Source of the DNA: Bacteroidota bacterium
GTDB taxonomy: Bacteria > Bacteroidota > Bacteroidia > Bacteroidales > UBA12481
Assembly: GCA_030592205.1 (NCBI GenBank)
Contig: JAUVKA010000142.1
Span: 1 to 8,819, forward strand
Direction of reading: 5' to 3'
Length of the DNA: 8,819 nt
The position numbers and the translations under genes were made by a program. A model generated the notes under the pieces. The model had not been told where the DNA came from, ran no database searches, and saw only the letters and a list, made by a program, of their open reading frames with translations. Positions 1 to 6,400 of the stretch are shown here, in pieces (the stretch's first letter is position 1; each line of letters opens with the position of its first letter).

Positions 1-245
1 ATGCATATCTGATATTGTGCTTCTAATTCTGTTATTGAGCCTAATGCAACATTTAGAAAATATAAAAACTGCGATTTGGAGTTTCTTCCAGCCCCCTCGG
101 CAATATTTAGAGGAATTGAATAAGTAGCTTTTTTCATTTGTGATTTCAGATCATACTCCTTTTGAGGAAGTTTCTCAATAAATTTGTATGCTAATACAAC
201 CAATTCCTGCGATTTTTTGTAAACAATTAAATCTTTATGTGTCAT
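1..245 (-). CDS. Four-helix-bundle protein (S23/IVP family), C-terminus cut off by window edge
   Basis: Reading the minus strand from the ATG at 245-243 gives 81 uninterrupted codons before the window ends. The peptide starts MTHKDLIVYKKSQELV and carries the family hallmarks: a K-D-L-x-V-Y/W-x-K-S opening, then S-Q-M-K-K-A-T-Y-S-I-P-L-N-I-A-E-G at about residues 35-51 and F-L-Y-F-L-N-V-A-L-G-S-x-x-E-L-E at about 60-75. This matches the small helical protein family first seen in 23S rRNA intervening sequences and common as free-standing genes in Bacteroidota (usually about 115-130 aa, so roughly 35-50 residues are missing). Solved members form a four-helix bundle and assemble as pentamers; the biochemical role is unknown. 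It is transcribed away from the glycosyltransferase gene. There is no rRNA sequence here, so it is not sitting in an rRNA intervening sequence. No clear ribosome binding site precedes the ATG. Confidence 0.86.
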   Translation of the reverse strand, partial: MTHKDLIVYKKSQELVVLAYKFIEKLPQKEYDLKSQMKKATYSIPLNIAEGAGRNSKSQFLYFLNVALGSITELEAQYQIC

Positions 246-278
246 ATTTGTGGTGTTTAATAATATAGATGATATTTT

Positions 279-321
279 AAGGAAAAGTGGAAAAACTATT
301 ATCACTTTTTCCACATTCCTT
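279..321. repeat. Imperfect inverted repeat in the divergent intergenic region
   Basis: GTGGAAAAA (287-295) and TTTTTCCAC (306-314) are perfect 9-bp inverted arms around a 10-nt loop (296-305). The pairing continues outward as AAGGAA (279-284) with TTCCTT (316-321), separated by an AA/A internal loop, for 15 bp in total. It lies between two divergent genes, so a termination role makes little sense, and no T-run follows the stem on either strand. It could be a regulator-binding palindrome or a hairpin in the leader of the glycosyltransferase mRNA; which of these is inference. Confidence 0.7.
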
Positions 322-323
322 AC

Positions 324-347
324 GGATAACTGGATAACTGGATAACG
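324..347. repeat. Three tandem 8-bp repeats just upstream of a start codon
   Basis: The unit GGATAACT occurs at 324-331 and 332-339, and again as GGATAACG at 340-347, so the array is perfect except for its last base. It ends four bases before the ATG at 352, where a ribosome binding site would normally be, and contains no purine-rich Shine-Dalgarno sequence. The third copy supplies the in-frame TAA at 343-345 that bounds the downstream gene. Repeat number could change by slippage, but nothing in one sequence shows that it does. Confidence 0.85.
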
Positions 348-351
348 GAAT

Positions 352-3300
352 ATGACAAACCAAACATTTCGGCAATTAAACATAATAACAGGCTGGATTA
401 TATTTCTAATCGCTGCGATTACTTACCTGCTTACTATTGAACCCACCGTTTCATGGTGGGACTGCGGCGAATTTATCTCTTCTGCCTATAAATTGGAAGT
501 AGGGCATCCCCCGGGAGCACCTTTGTTTGTTCTGGTAGCCAGGGTATTTAGCATCTTTGCAAGTGATCCTTCAAACGTGGCCCGCATGGTGAATATAGTA
601 TCCGCTCTTTCCAGTGCATTTACTATTCTTTTCCTTTTCTGGTCTGTTACCCACCTGGCTCTTAAAATGATCAAAAAAGCTGCTGAGATAAGTCTCGCTG
701 AAGGATTATCTGTTCTGGGTGCCGGAGCCGTAGGAGCATTGGTCTATACATTTTCTGATTCCTTCTGGTTCTCTGCCGTGGAAGGTGAGGTTTATGCCAT
801 GAGCTCACTTTTTACAGCCCTGGTTTTCTGGGCAATCCTGAAATGGGAGTCTCAGGCAGATGACCCATCATCACTGCGATGGATAGTATTTATTGCTTTC
901 CTAATGGGCCTTTCAATAGGAGTACACCTGCTGAACCTCCTGGGCATCCCGGCCATTGTTTTTATTTACTATTTCAAAAAGTATCCTGTAACTAAAAAAG
1001 GAGTACTAACGGCCTTTTTTGTGTCAATTCTGATCCTGGGTGCTGTAATGTATGGCTTGATACCTGGAGTAGTATTACTTGCAGCCTGGTTCGAACTCTT
1101 CTTTATAAATCTTATAGGACTTCCGTACCACTTTGGGTTAATGATCTTTTTTATCTTGTTGGCAGGCCTGATAGCCTGGGGGCTTTTTGAAACAAGAAAG
1201 AGAAACTCACTGTTCTGGAACACAGTTATCCTGGCCGGAGCTTTCATTATTATCGGTTATTCCTCATACGGATTGATCCTCATTCGCTCTAATGCAAATA
1301 CTCCAATGGAGCAGAACAATCCGGATATGATTTTTCATCTAAAACGTTATCTCGATAGGGAGCAATACGGTGACAGACCACTCATTTACGGGCATTATTA
1401 CAACGCTCCTCTGATTGACCAGATACAGACGAAACCGTACTATAGTAAGGCTGATGGGAAATATAAAATTACTGACTACACAAATAAGCGAATTTACGAT
1501 AAACGTTTTCTGACCGTTTTTCCCAGGATGTGGCACAACAGTCGACAACATGCTCAGTCATATCAGCAATGGGCCCGGATCCAGGGCATCCCAATACAAA
1601 CCACATCCCGTAATGGCCAGCCCCTTACCTTGCAGAAACCAACATTTTCTGAAAATCTTCGGTTCTTTTTCTCCTATCAGCTTAAACATATGTACTTCAG
1701 GTACTTCATGTGGAATTTTGTAGGTCGCCAAAATGATATGCAGAGTCAGGGTGGTATTCTTAATGGAAACTGGATCAGCGGTATCGATTTTCTTGATGAG
1801 GCAAGATTGGGACCTCTCGACCGGATAAGCGATGAAGCGAAAAACAATAAATCCAGAAATACCTATTTCTTCCTGCCACTTCTTCTTGGTCTGCTCGGGG
1901 CCATACACCAATACCGAAAAAAACAAACTGATTTCTGGGTTATATTTCTGCTTTTCGTTTACACAGGTATTGCTATCGTAGTATACCTGAACCAGTATCC
2001 TAATCAACCTCGTGAGCGTGATTATGCTTTTGTGGGTTCTTTCTATGCTTTCTCAATCTGGGCAGGGCTGGGAGTAATGGCCTTGTATAGAGGTATTACT
2101 AAGGGAGTTCGGGCGAATTCGCGAACCGGCCCCCTAATTGCCATATCTGTTATCATTATTGGCTTGATGATCCCTGCCCTTATGGCTTTCCAAAACTGGG
2201 ACGACCATGATCGCTCAGATAGGTATATGGCGCGGGATTTTGCCTTTAACTATCTGAATTCCTGTGCCCCTAATGCCATTATCTTCACTAATGGAGACAA
2301 TGACACCTTCCCCCTGTGGTATGCCCAGGAAGTTGAAGGAGTTAGAACGGATATACGCGTTATATGTTTGCCTTATCTGAGTGCCGACTGGTACATCGAG
2401 CAAATGAAACGGCAGGCTTATGACTCCGATCCCATCCCATTCAGTCTGGAATATGAAGCTTTCCAGAAGGGAGTACGTGATTATCTTCCCGTTCGTGACA
2501 GAACCACTGATACTGTTAATCTCAAGAACATTGTTGATTATATTGCCAGCGACCGGGAAGAAACCAGGGAAAGATACGAGGGTGGTTTAGTCCTGGATAT
2601 TGTTCCAGGTCGTCATTTTAGGATTCCCGTGGATTCAGCTCAAGTAATTCGCACCGGAACTGTGCCTCCTGAAGACGCCCATCTGATTGTTCCAAGCATC
2701 GAATGGACACTGAACCGGAATACAATCTATAAGAACGATCTTATGATTTTGGATCTGATTGCCCATAACAATTGGGAAAGACCTATATATTTTACATCTA
2801 TCATACATGAAAACATCATGGGCTTACAGGACTATTTCAGATTAGATGGATTTGCTTATCGTCTTGTTCCTATCAAAAATGCAAAGGATACCGGATTACC
2901 CGCGAGTATTAATACGGATATTCTTTACGATAATCTCATGAACAAATTCCAGTGGGGGAATATGAATGATCCTAATATTTTGATTGATTTTTATACAAGG
3001 CGAACATCCACTATCCTACGCGTCCGTTACAAATTTGTGCAACTTGCCAACCAACTGCGCGAGGAAGGTGATCGGGAGAGATCCCTTGCTGTACTCGACC
3101 GTATAGTTGAGATTATGCCTCAAGAACAGTTCCCCTACAATATCTTTATTTCAAGCATAGCAGAAGCATATTACCTGAATGAGGCAACGGAAAAAGGGAA
3201 TGATCTGATAGAAGACTATTTTAATCAGCTTTACCAGGAGTTGGATTACTTGTTATCTGTGCAGAAAAGCTATGGCGAGGCACTGTTAGAAGAAACTAAC

Positions 3301-3414
3301 CGAACTATTTCTATTATCCAGGAGTTGCTGCGTATCACAGAAACGTATAATCAAAATGAGTTAACTCAGATAATTGAAACCCGTATCCAAAAATTGGCTA
3401 CTACCCAGGAATAA
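352..3414 (+). CDS. DUF2723 / GT117-type multi-pass membrane glycosyltransferase
   Basis: A 1020-aa polytopic protein of the DUF2723 family (related to eukaryotic TMEM260, a protein O-mannosyltransferase in CAZy GT117). These GT-C-type enzymes are expected to move a sugar from a lipid-phosphate donor to an acceptor on the outer face of the inner membrane; the Bacteroidota acceptor is not known from sequence. After TM1 (about 11-29) comes WWDCGEF (35-41), whose acidic residues D37 and E40 fit the catalytic first loop of GT-C enzymes, then GHPPGAP (51-57). More TM helices occupy about 80-310. A soluble stretch (about 313-500) is followed by further TMs near 505-520, 527-547, 558-578 and 596-614, with the conserved PRERDYAFVGSFYAF at 553-567. 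A large C-terminal soluble part contains TNGDNDTFPLWYAQE (646-660) and NNWERPIYFTS (806-816) and ends in TPR-like helices (about 893-1020). The start is fixed: an in-frame TAA lies at 343-345 and this is the first ATG. It is the first gene of a tight cluster. Confidence 0.93.
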   Translation: MTNQTFRQLNIITGWIIFLIAAITYLLTIEPTVSWWDCGEFISSAYKLEVGHPPGAPLFVLVARVFSIFASDPSNVARMVNIVSALSSAFTILFLFWSVTHLALKMIKKAAEISLAEGLSVLGAGAVGALVYTFSDSFWFSAVEGEVYAMSSLFTALVFWAILKWESQADDPSSLRWIVFIAFLMGLSIGVHLLNLLGIPAIVFIYYFKKYPVTKKGVLTAFFVSILILGAVMYGLIPGVVLLAAWFELFFINLIGLPYHFGLMIFFILLAGLIAWGLFETRKRNSLFWNTVILAGAFIIIGYSSYGLILIRSNANTPMEQNNPDMIFHLKRYLDREQYGDRPLIYGHYYNAPLIDQIQTKPYYSKADGKYKITDYTNKRIYDKRFLTVFPRMWHNSRQHAQSYQQWARIQGIPIQTTSRNGQPLTLQKPTFSENLRFFFSYQLKHMYFRYFMWNFVGRQNDMQSQGGILNGNWISGIDFLDEARLGPLDRISDEAKNNKSRNTYFFLPLLLGLLGAIHQYRKKQTDFWVIFLLFVYTGIAIVVYLNQYPNQPRERDYAFVGSFYAFSIWAGLGVMALYRGITKGVRANSRTGPLIAISVIIIGLMIPALMAFQNWDDHDRSDRYMARDFAFNYLNSCAPNAIIFTNGDNDTFPLWYAQEVEGVRTDIRVICLPYLSADWYIEQMKRQAYDSDPIPFSLEYEAFQKGVRDYLPVRDRTTDTVNLKNIVDYIASDREETRERYEGGLVLDIVPGRHFRIPVDSAQVIRTGTVPPEDAHLIVPSIEWTLNRNTIYKNDLMILDLIAHNNWERPIYFTSIIHENIMGLQDYFRLDGFAYRLVPIKNAKDTGLPASINTDILYDNLMNKFQWGNMNDPNILIDFYTRRTSTILRVRYKFVQLANQLREEGDRERSLAVLDRIVEIMPQEQFPYNIFISSIAEAYYLNEATEKGNDLIEDYFNQLYQELDYLLSVQKSYGEALLEETNRTISIIQELLRITETYNQNELTQIIETRIQKLATTQE

Positions 3415-4061
3415 TGAAACTTCGATTAAGCAAAAAGTTCCAAATCTCATTGATCGTTAAGCCACCGAAAATGATCCGCTTTTTTTCGAAAAACATGATC
3501 TGGAAAATAGATTGTGAAGGAAAACAATTATTCCTGACTTTTGATGATGGGCCGGAACCTGAAATGACTCCATGGGTGCTTGATATACTGGATGATTACG
3601 GTGCTAAAGCCACTTTTTTCTGTGTTGGGGATAATGTTAGAAAGCACCCTGAAATATTTAATCTTATCAGGAAAAAAGGGCACCATGTAGGCAACCATAC
3701 CTATTCACATCTGAATGGGTTCCGAACGGGTATTCGTAGATATATTCTGGATGTGTTCAAAGCAAAAAAGTATATCCCTTCAAATCTTTTCCGACCACCA
3801 TACGGAAGGATCAGGCAACTGGCAAAACGTATTCTAAGCACTCGTTTCAAGATTGTACTCTGGGATGTTCTTAGCATGGATTACGATAATAATATCCTAC
3901 CACGACAGGTGGTACGAAATATAATTGCAAATGCGGGTCCAGGGTCTATTCTTGTATTTCATGATAATTTGAAAGCTGATATCAACCTGAAATATGCACT
4001 CCCCAGATTGCTGGATTATTATTCCAAAAAGGGGTATGAATTTTTACCTTTACCATATTAA
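3414..4061 (+). CDS. Polysaccharide deacetylase family protein (CE4, NodB domain)
   Basis: A compact 215-aa protein that is nearly all NodB domain, the metal-dependent fold that removes N- or O-acetyl groups from glycans such as peptidoglycan, chitooligosaccharides or exopolysaccharide. All five family motifs are visible: TFDDGP (42-47; D44 catalytic base, D45 metal ligand), HTYSH (95-99; H95 and H99 metal ligands), RPPYG (127-131), WDVLSMDYD (150-158) and VFHDN (181-185; H183 catalytic). It should therefore be active. The N-terminus is basic and lacks a convincing signal peptide, so the site of action is uncertain; it may be cytosolic, acting on a precursor. The ATG shares one base with the upstream stop (TAATG), a sign of translational coupling to the glycosyltransferase. 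An internal ATG at residue 20 is possible, but the preceding KPP is typical of close relatives, which favours the longer form. The substrate cannot be told from sequence. Confidence 0.93.
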   Translation: MKLRLSKKFQISLIVKPPKMIRFFSKNMIWKIDCEGKQLFLTFDDGPEPEMTPWVLDILDDYGAKATFFCVGDNVRKHPEIFNLIRKKGHHVGNHTYSHLNGFRTGIRRYILDVFKAKKYIPSNLFRPPYGRIRQLAKRILSTRFKIVLWDVLSMDYDNNILPRQVVRNIIANAGPGSILVFHDNLKADINLKYALPRLLDYYSKKGYEFLPLPY

Positions 4062-4076
4062 AGAAAACTGTATTAA

Positions 4077-5345
4077 ATGAATGTTTTAGTATTAGGAGCA
4101 GGTGGCAGGGAACATGCGCTGGCCTGGAAAATTGCCCAAAGCCCCTTATTGGGTCAATTATTTATCGCCCCGGGAAATGCCGGAACAGAACAGCTTGGGC
4201 ATAATATCAATCTTAGAATTGATGATTTTGAGGCCATTGCTATTTTTGTCAGGCAAAAGAACATTACTGTCCTTATTGTGGGTCCTGAAGATCCATTAGT
4301 TAAAGGCCTTTCAGATTTCATGAAAAGTCAGGATGATTTTGGCAAACTGGTTATTGTGGGGCCATCCCAAAATGGAGCCCTTCTGGAAGGCAGCAAGGAA
4401 TTTGCCAAGAAATTTATGATCAGGCATCACATTCCAACTGCAGGCTATGCTAGTTTCACGACCGATAACATCAAGTCAGGGAAGGATTTCCTAAATAGTC
4501 TCAGCCCACCATACGTACTCAAAGCAGATGGACTTGCAGCTGGTAAGGGAGTGCTGATTATTGATGAACTTAATGAGGCTGAAGATGAGCTTGAGGCCAT
4601 GCTGAATGGTAAATTTGGAGAGGCCAGCAAAAAAGTTGTTATTGAAAAATTCTTGTCAGGAATAGAATTATCGGTTTTTGTTATTACAGATGGCAAAAAT
4701 TACCATCTGCTGCCTGAAGCAAAGGATTACAAAAGAATTGGCGAAGGAGATACAGGTCTGAATACAGGAGGAATGGGAGCTATTTCCCCAGTCCCTTTTG
4801 CCAATTCCGAATTCATGAAAAAAGTAGTCGACAGAATAGTGGAGCCTACTATCAAGGGCCTGCAACAAGACAAGATCGATTATCAGGGATTTATTTTCTT
4901 CGGACTGATAAAGGTAAAAGATGATCCATTTGTTATTGAATACAATGTAAGAATGGGTGACCCTGAATCTGAAGTGGTGATCCCTCGTATTCAATCCGAT
5001 TTGCTCGACTTATTCCAGGCCATGGGAACAGAGGAGTTTGTGAAGAAATCAGTGGAATTCAAAAATGAAGCAGCTACTACAGTTATGTTGGTATCAGGTG
5101 GATACCCCGAGAGTTATGAAAAAGGTAAACTGATTTCCGGACTAAATGATGTGAAGGATTCTATACTATTTCATGCCGGATCACGTATGAATGATGGACA
5201 GGTGCTCACAAATGGCGGTCGGGTAATTGCAATTACTTCACTCCATGAATCGTGGAAGAAGGCTCTTGACCAGTCGTACTACTCAGCGCAACTGCTTGAT
5301 TTTGAGGGAGTATATTATCGTAAAGATATCGGATTCGATCTATAA
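4077..5345 (+). CDS. purD: Phosphoribosylamine--glycine ligase (GAR synthetase)
   Basis: This cytosolic enzyme catalyses the ATP-dependent ligation of glycine to 5-phosphoribosylamine, giving glycinamide ribonucleotide in de novo purine synthesis. At 422 aa it has the standard length of a monofunctional bacterial PurD, with no fusion to PurM or PurN domains. The order of motifs is canonical: the N-terminal VLGAGGREHALAWK (4-18), GPEDPLVKG (69-77), the ATP-grasp nucleotide-binding stretch KADGLAAGKGV (149-159), NTGGMGAISPVP (229-240) and the GARS signature with metal ligands E288 and N290, EYNVRMGDPESEV (288-300). The C-terminal domain (about 330-422) has the usual VSGGYPE and NGGRV elements. 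No frameshift or missing catalytic residue is seen. It begins 15 bp after the deacetylase and ends 8 bp before the next gene, so it is probably co-transcribed with both, although the pathway link to the envelope enzymes is not obvious. No purine riboswitch or PurR-type site is visible ahead of it. Confidence 0.98.
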   Translation: MNVLVLGAGGREHALAWKIAQSPLLGQLFIAPGNAGTEQLGHNINLRIDDFEAIAIFVRQKNITVLIVGPEDPLVKGLSDFMKSQDDFGKLVIVGPSQNGALLEGSKEFAKKFMIRHHIPTAGYASFTTDNIKSGKDFLNSLSPPYVLKADGLAAGKGVLIIDELNEAEDELEAMLNGKFGEASKKVVIEKFLSGIELSVFVITDGKNYHLLPEAKDYKRIGEGDTGLNTGGMGAISPVPFANSEFMKKVVDRIVEPTIKGLQQDKIDYQGFIFFGLIKVKDDPFVIEYNVRMGDPESEVVIPRIQSDLLDLFQAMGTEEFVKKSVEFKNEAATTVMLVSGGYPESYEKGKLISGLNDVKDSILFHAGSRMNDGQVLTNGGRVIAITSLHESWKKALDQSYYSAQLLDFEGVYYRKDIGFDL

Positions 5346-5353
5346 GTTCCATC

Positions 5354-6340
5354 ATGTTTCAGCAGCTTCGCTCATATAGCCTATCTCTGCAATTGCTCCT
5401 GCCAATTATTGCTTTTCTGCCTTATCTGGTATTTCTTTTTGTTGCGGATATTCCACAGCCAGTCACTCATAACGCCCAGGGTTGGTTCTATCACAATTGG
5501 CAGGAAGGAATTATGCAAAAGCCTTGGCTCTTCTTTGTTTTGGGTTGGTTACTGAATATGATCACTGCCTATGGTCTTCATTGGATAAACATCCGTTTCG
5601 AAGTGCTTGGGAAAAGAACTGTTTATGTTTCCTTTCTTTTTAGCTTGTTGGCGCTGACTTCATTGGGCTTCCACAGCTTTCATCCCGGGATGTTAGGCGG
5701 GATACTTTTATTCATCTCCTTGGTTTTTCTTTTTTTAATATATCATCGTAGCAAAACTCAGGCCTATTTGTATAATGCTGGCCTTTTCTGGGGATTATCG
5801 GTCCTGGTATACCCACCATTTCTGGCCATGCTGCCACTTTATTTCCTGGGGGCACGTTTTGTGAAATCTACAAGATGGAATGATTATGTTCTTTTGTTTG
5901 CCGGATTTATTACCCCTATATGGATATGGGCGGCCTATGCATATTTGAAAGGCTATCTCAATTTCCAATGGCTAAGCTTGTTGCAATGGGTAGAAATACA
6001 AAAAACCTGGCCGCCTGAATTTCCAGGCAACCAGCTTCTATGGCACCTGTTTTTTGTTTTTTTAATCCTGGTACTCCTCTACAACATGAATCTCTACCGG
6101 GTGAAAAAGGATGTTGGCCGACGCGTATTAACACTGATGAGCCAGCTAATCTGGTTATGTACAGCAATTTTCCTGATTTTTGAAAGGGTATCCATCGAAA
6201 TCTTTTGGGTAGCACTTATCCCTTTGTCATTCCTTTTCTCAGTAGCAGCATTTAACTCGAGAAAGCCCTTTGTATCCGACCTGATTTTTACCGGCTTCTT
6301 TATTTTCATGATTATTTTCCAGATCAAACTAGTGTTCTGA
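5354..6340 (+). CDS. Polytopic membrane protein, DUF6427-like
   Basis: A 328-aa hydrophobic protein with about 8 to 10 predicted transmembrane segments (roughly 12-31, 57-76, 90-106, 112-130, 140-165, 176-198, 229-244, 258-276, 281-299 and 308-327). No enzyme motif is apparent. The arrangement of an initial TM, an amphipathic loop, a basic R-F-E-V-L-G-K-R-T-V-Y segment (81-91) leading into the core TMs, and a C-terminal R-R-V-L-T-L (256-261) followed by TM pairs resembles the Bacteroidota-specific DUF6427 family, often found near purD or nucleotide-salvage genes; this is recalled from family knowledge, not searched. Function is unknown. It starts 8 bp after purD, so it is very likely in the same transcript. 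No recognisable Shine-Dalgarno precedes the ATG. The name is tentative, but the gene is clearly real: it is long, uninterrupted, similar in composition to purD and in tandem spacing. Confidence 0.68.
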   Translation: MFQQLRSYSLSLQLLLPIIAFLPYLVFLFVADIPQPVTHNAQGWFYHNWQEGIMQKPWLFFVLGWLLNMITAYGLHWINIRFEVLGKRTVYVSFLFSLLALTSLGFHSFHPGMLGGILLFISLVFLFLIYHRSKTQAYLYNAGLFWGLSVLVYPPFLAMLPLYFLGARFVKSTRWNDYVLLFAGFITPIWIWAAYAYLKGYLNFQWLSLLQWVEIQKTWPPEFPGNQLLWHLFFVFLILVLLYNMNLYRVKKDVGRRVLTLMSQLIWLCTAIFLIFERVSIEIFWVALIPLSFLFSVAAFNSRKPFVSDLIFTGFFIFMIIFQIKLVF

Positions 6341-6400
6341 TATGGATGCAGGAAAACAAGCCTTGGCATATTTTAGAATCCCTGAAAGGAATAGTAAGTT

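Noticed and set aside
279..321. Reading the intergenic hairpin as a rho-independent terminator
   Set aside because: Genes diverge here, no U-run follows the stem on either strand, and the stem is A/T-rich with an internal loop.
246..351. Bacteroidota-type promoter (TTTG / TAnnTTTG) for either divergent gene
   Set aside because: Only degenerate matches such as TATATTAT on the minus strand were found, with no properly spaced -33 element, so no promoter is called.
1558..2007. 149-codon open frame on the minus strand inside the glycosyltransferase gene
   Set aside because: It lies wholly antisense to a well-supported gene, has no recognisable family features and no initiation signal. It is a shadow of the sense codon pattern, as are the other minus-strand frames within the large genes.
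2113..2122. 10-bp palindrome GCGAATTCGC inside the glycosyltransferase gene
   Set aside because: Short palindromes are expected by chance in several kilobases, and it is in well-conserved coding sequence.
4102..4299. 65-codon plus-strand frame overlapping the start of purD
   Set aside because: It sits in the +1 frame of an intact, canonical purD and translates to a sequence with no family features.
6369..6376. TATTTTAG as a possible -7 element for the MutS-like gene
   Set aside because: One mismatch to TAnnTTTG and no -33 TTTG or TTG at the right distance; in AT-rich DNA this is expected by chance.
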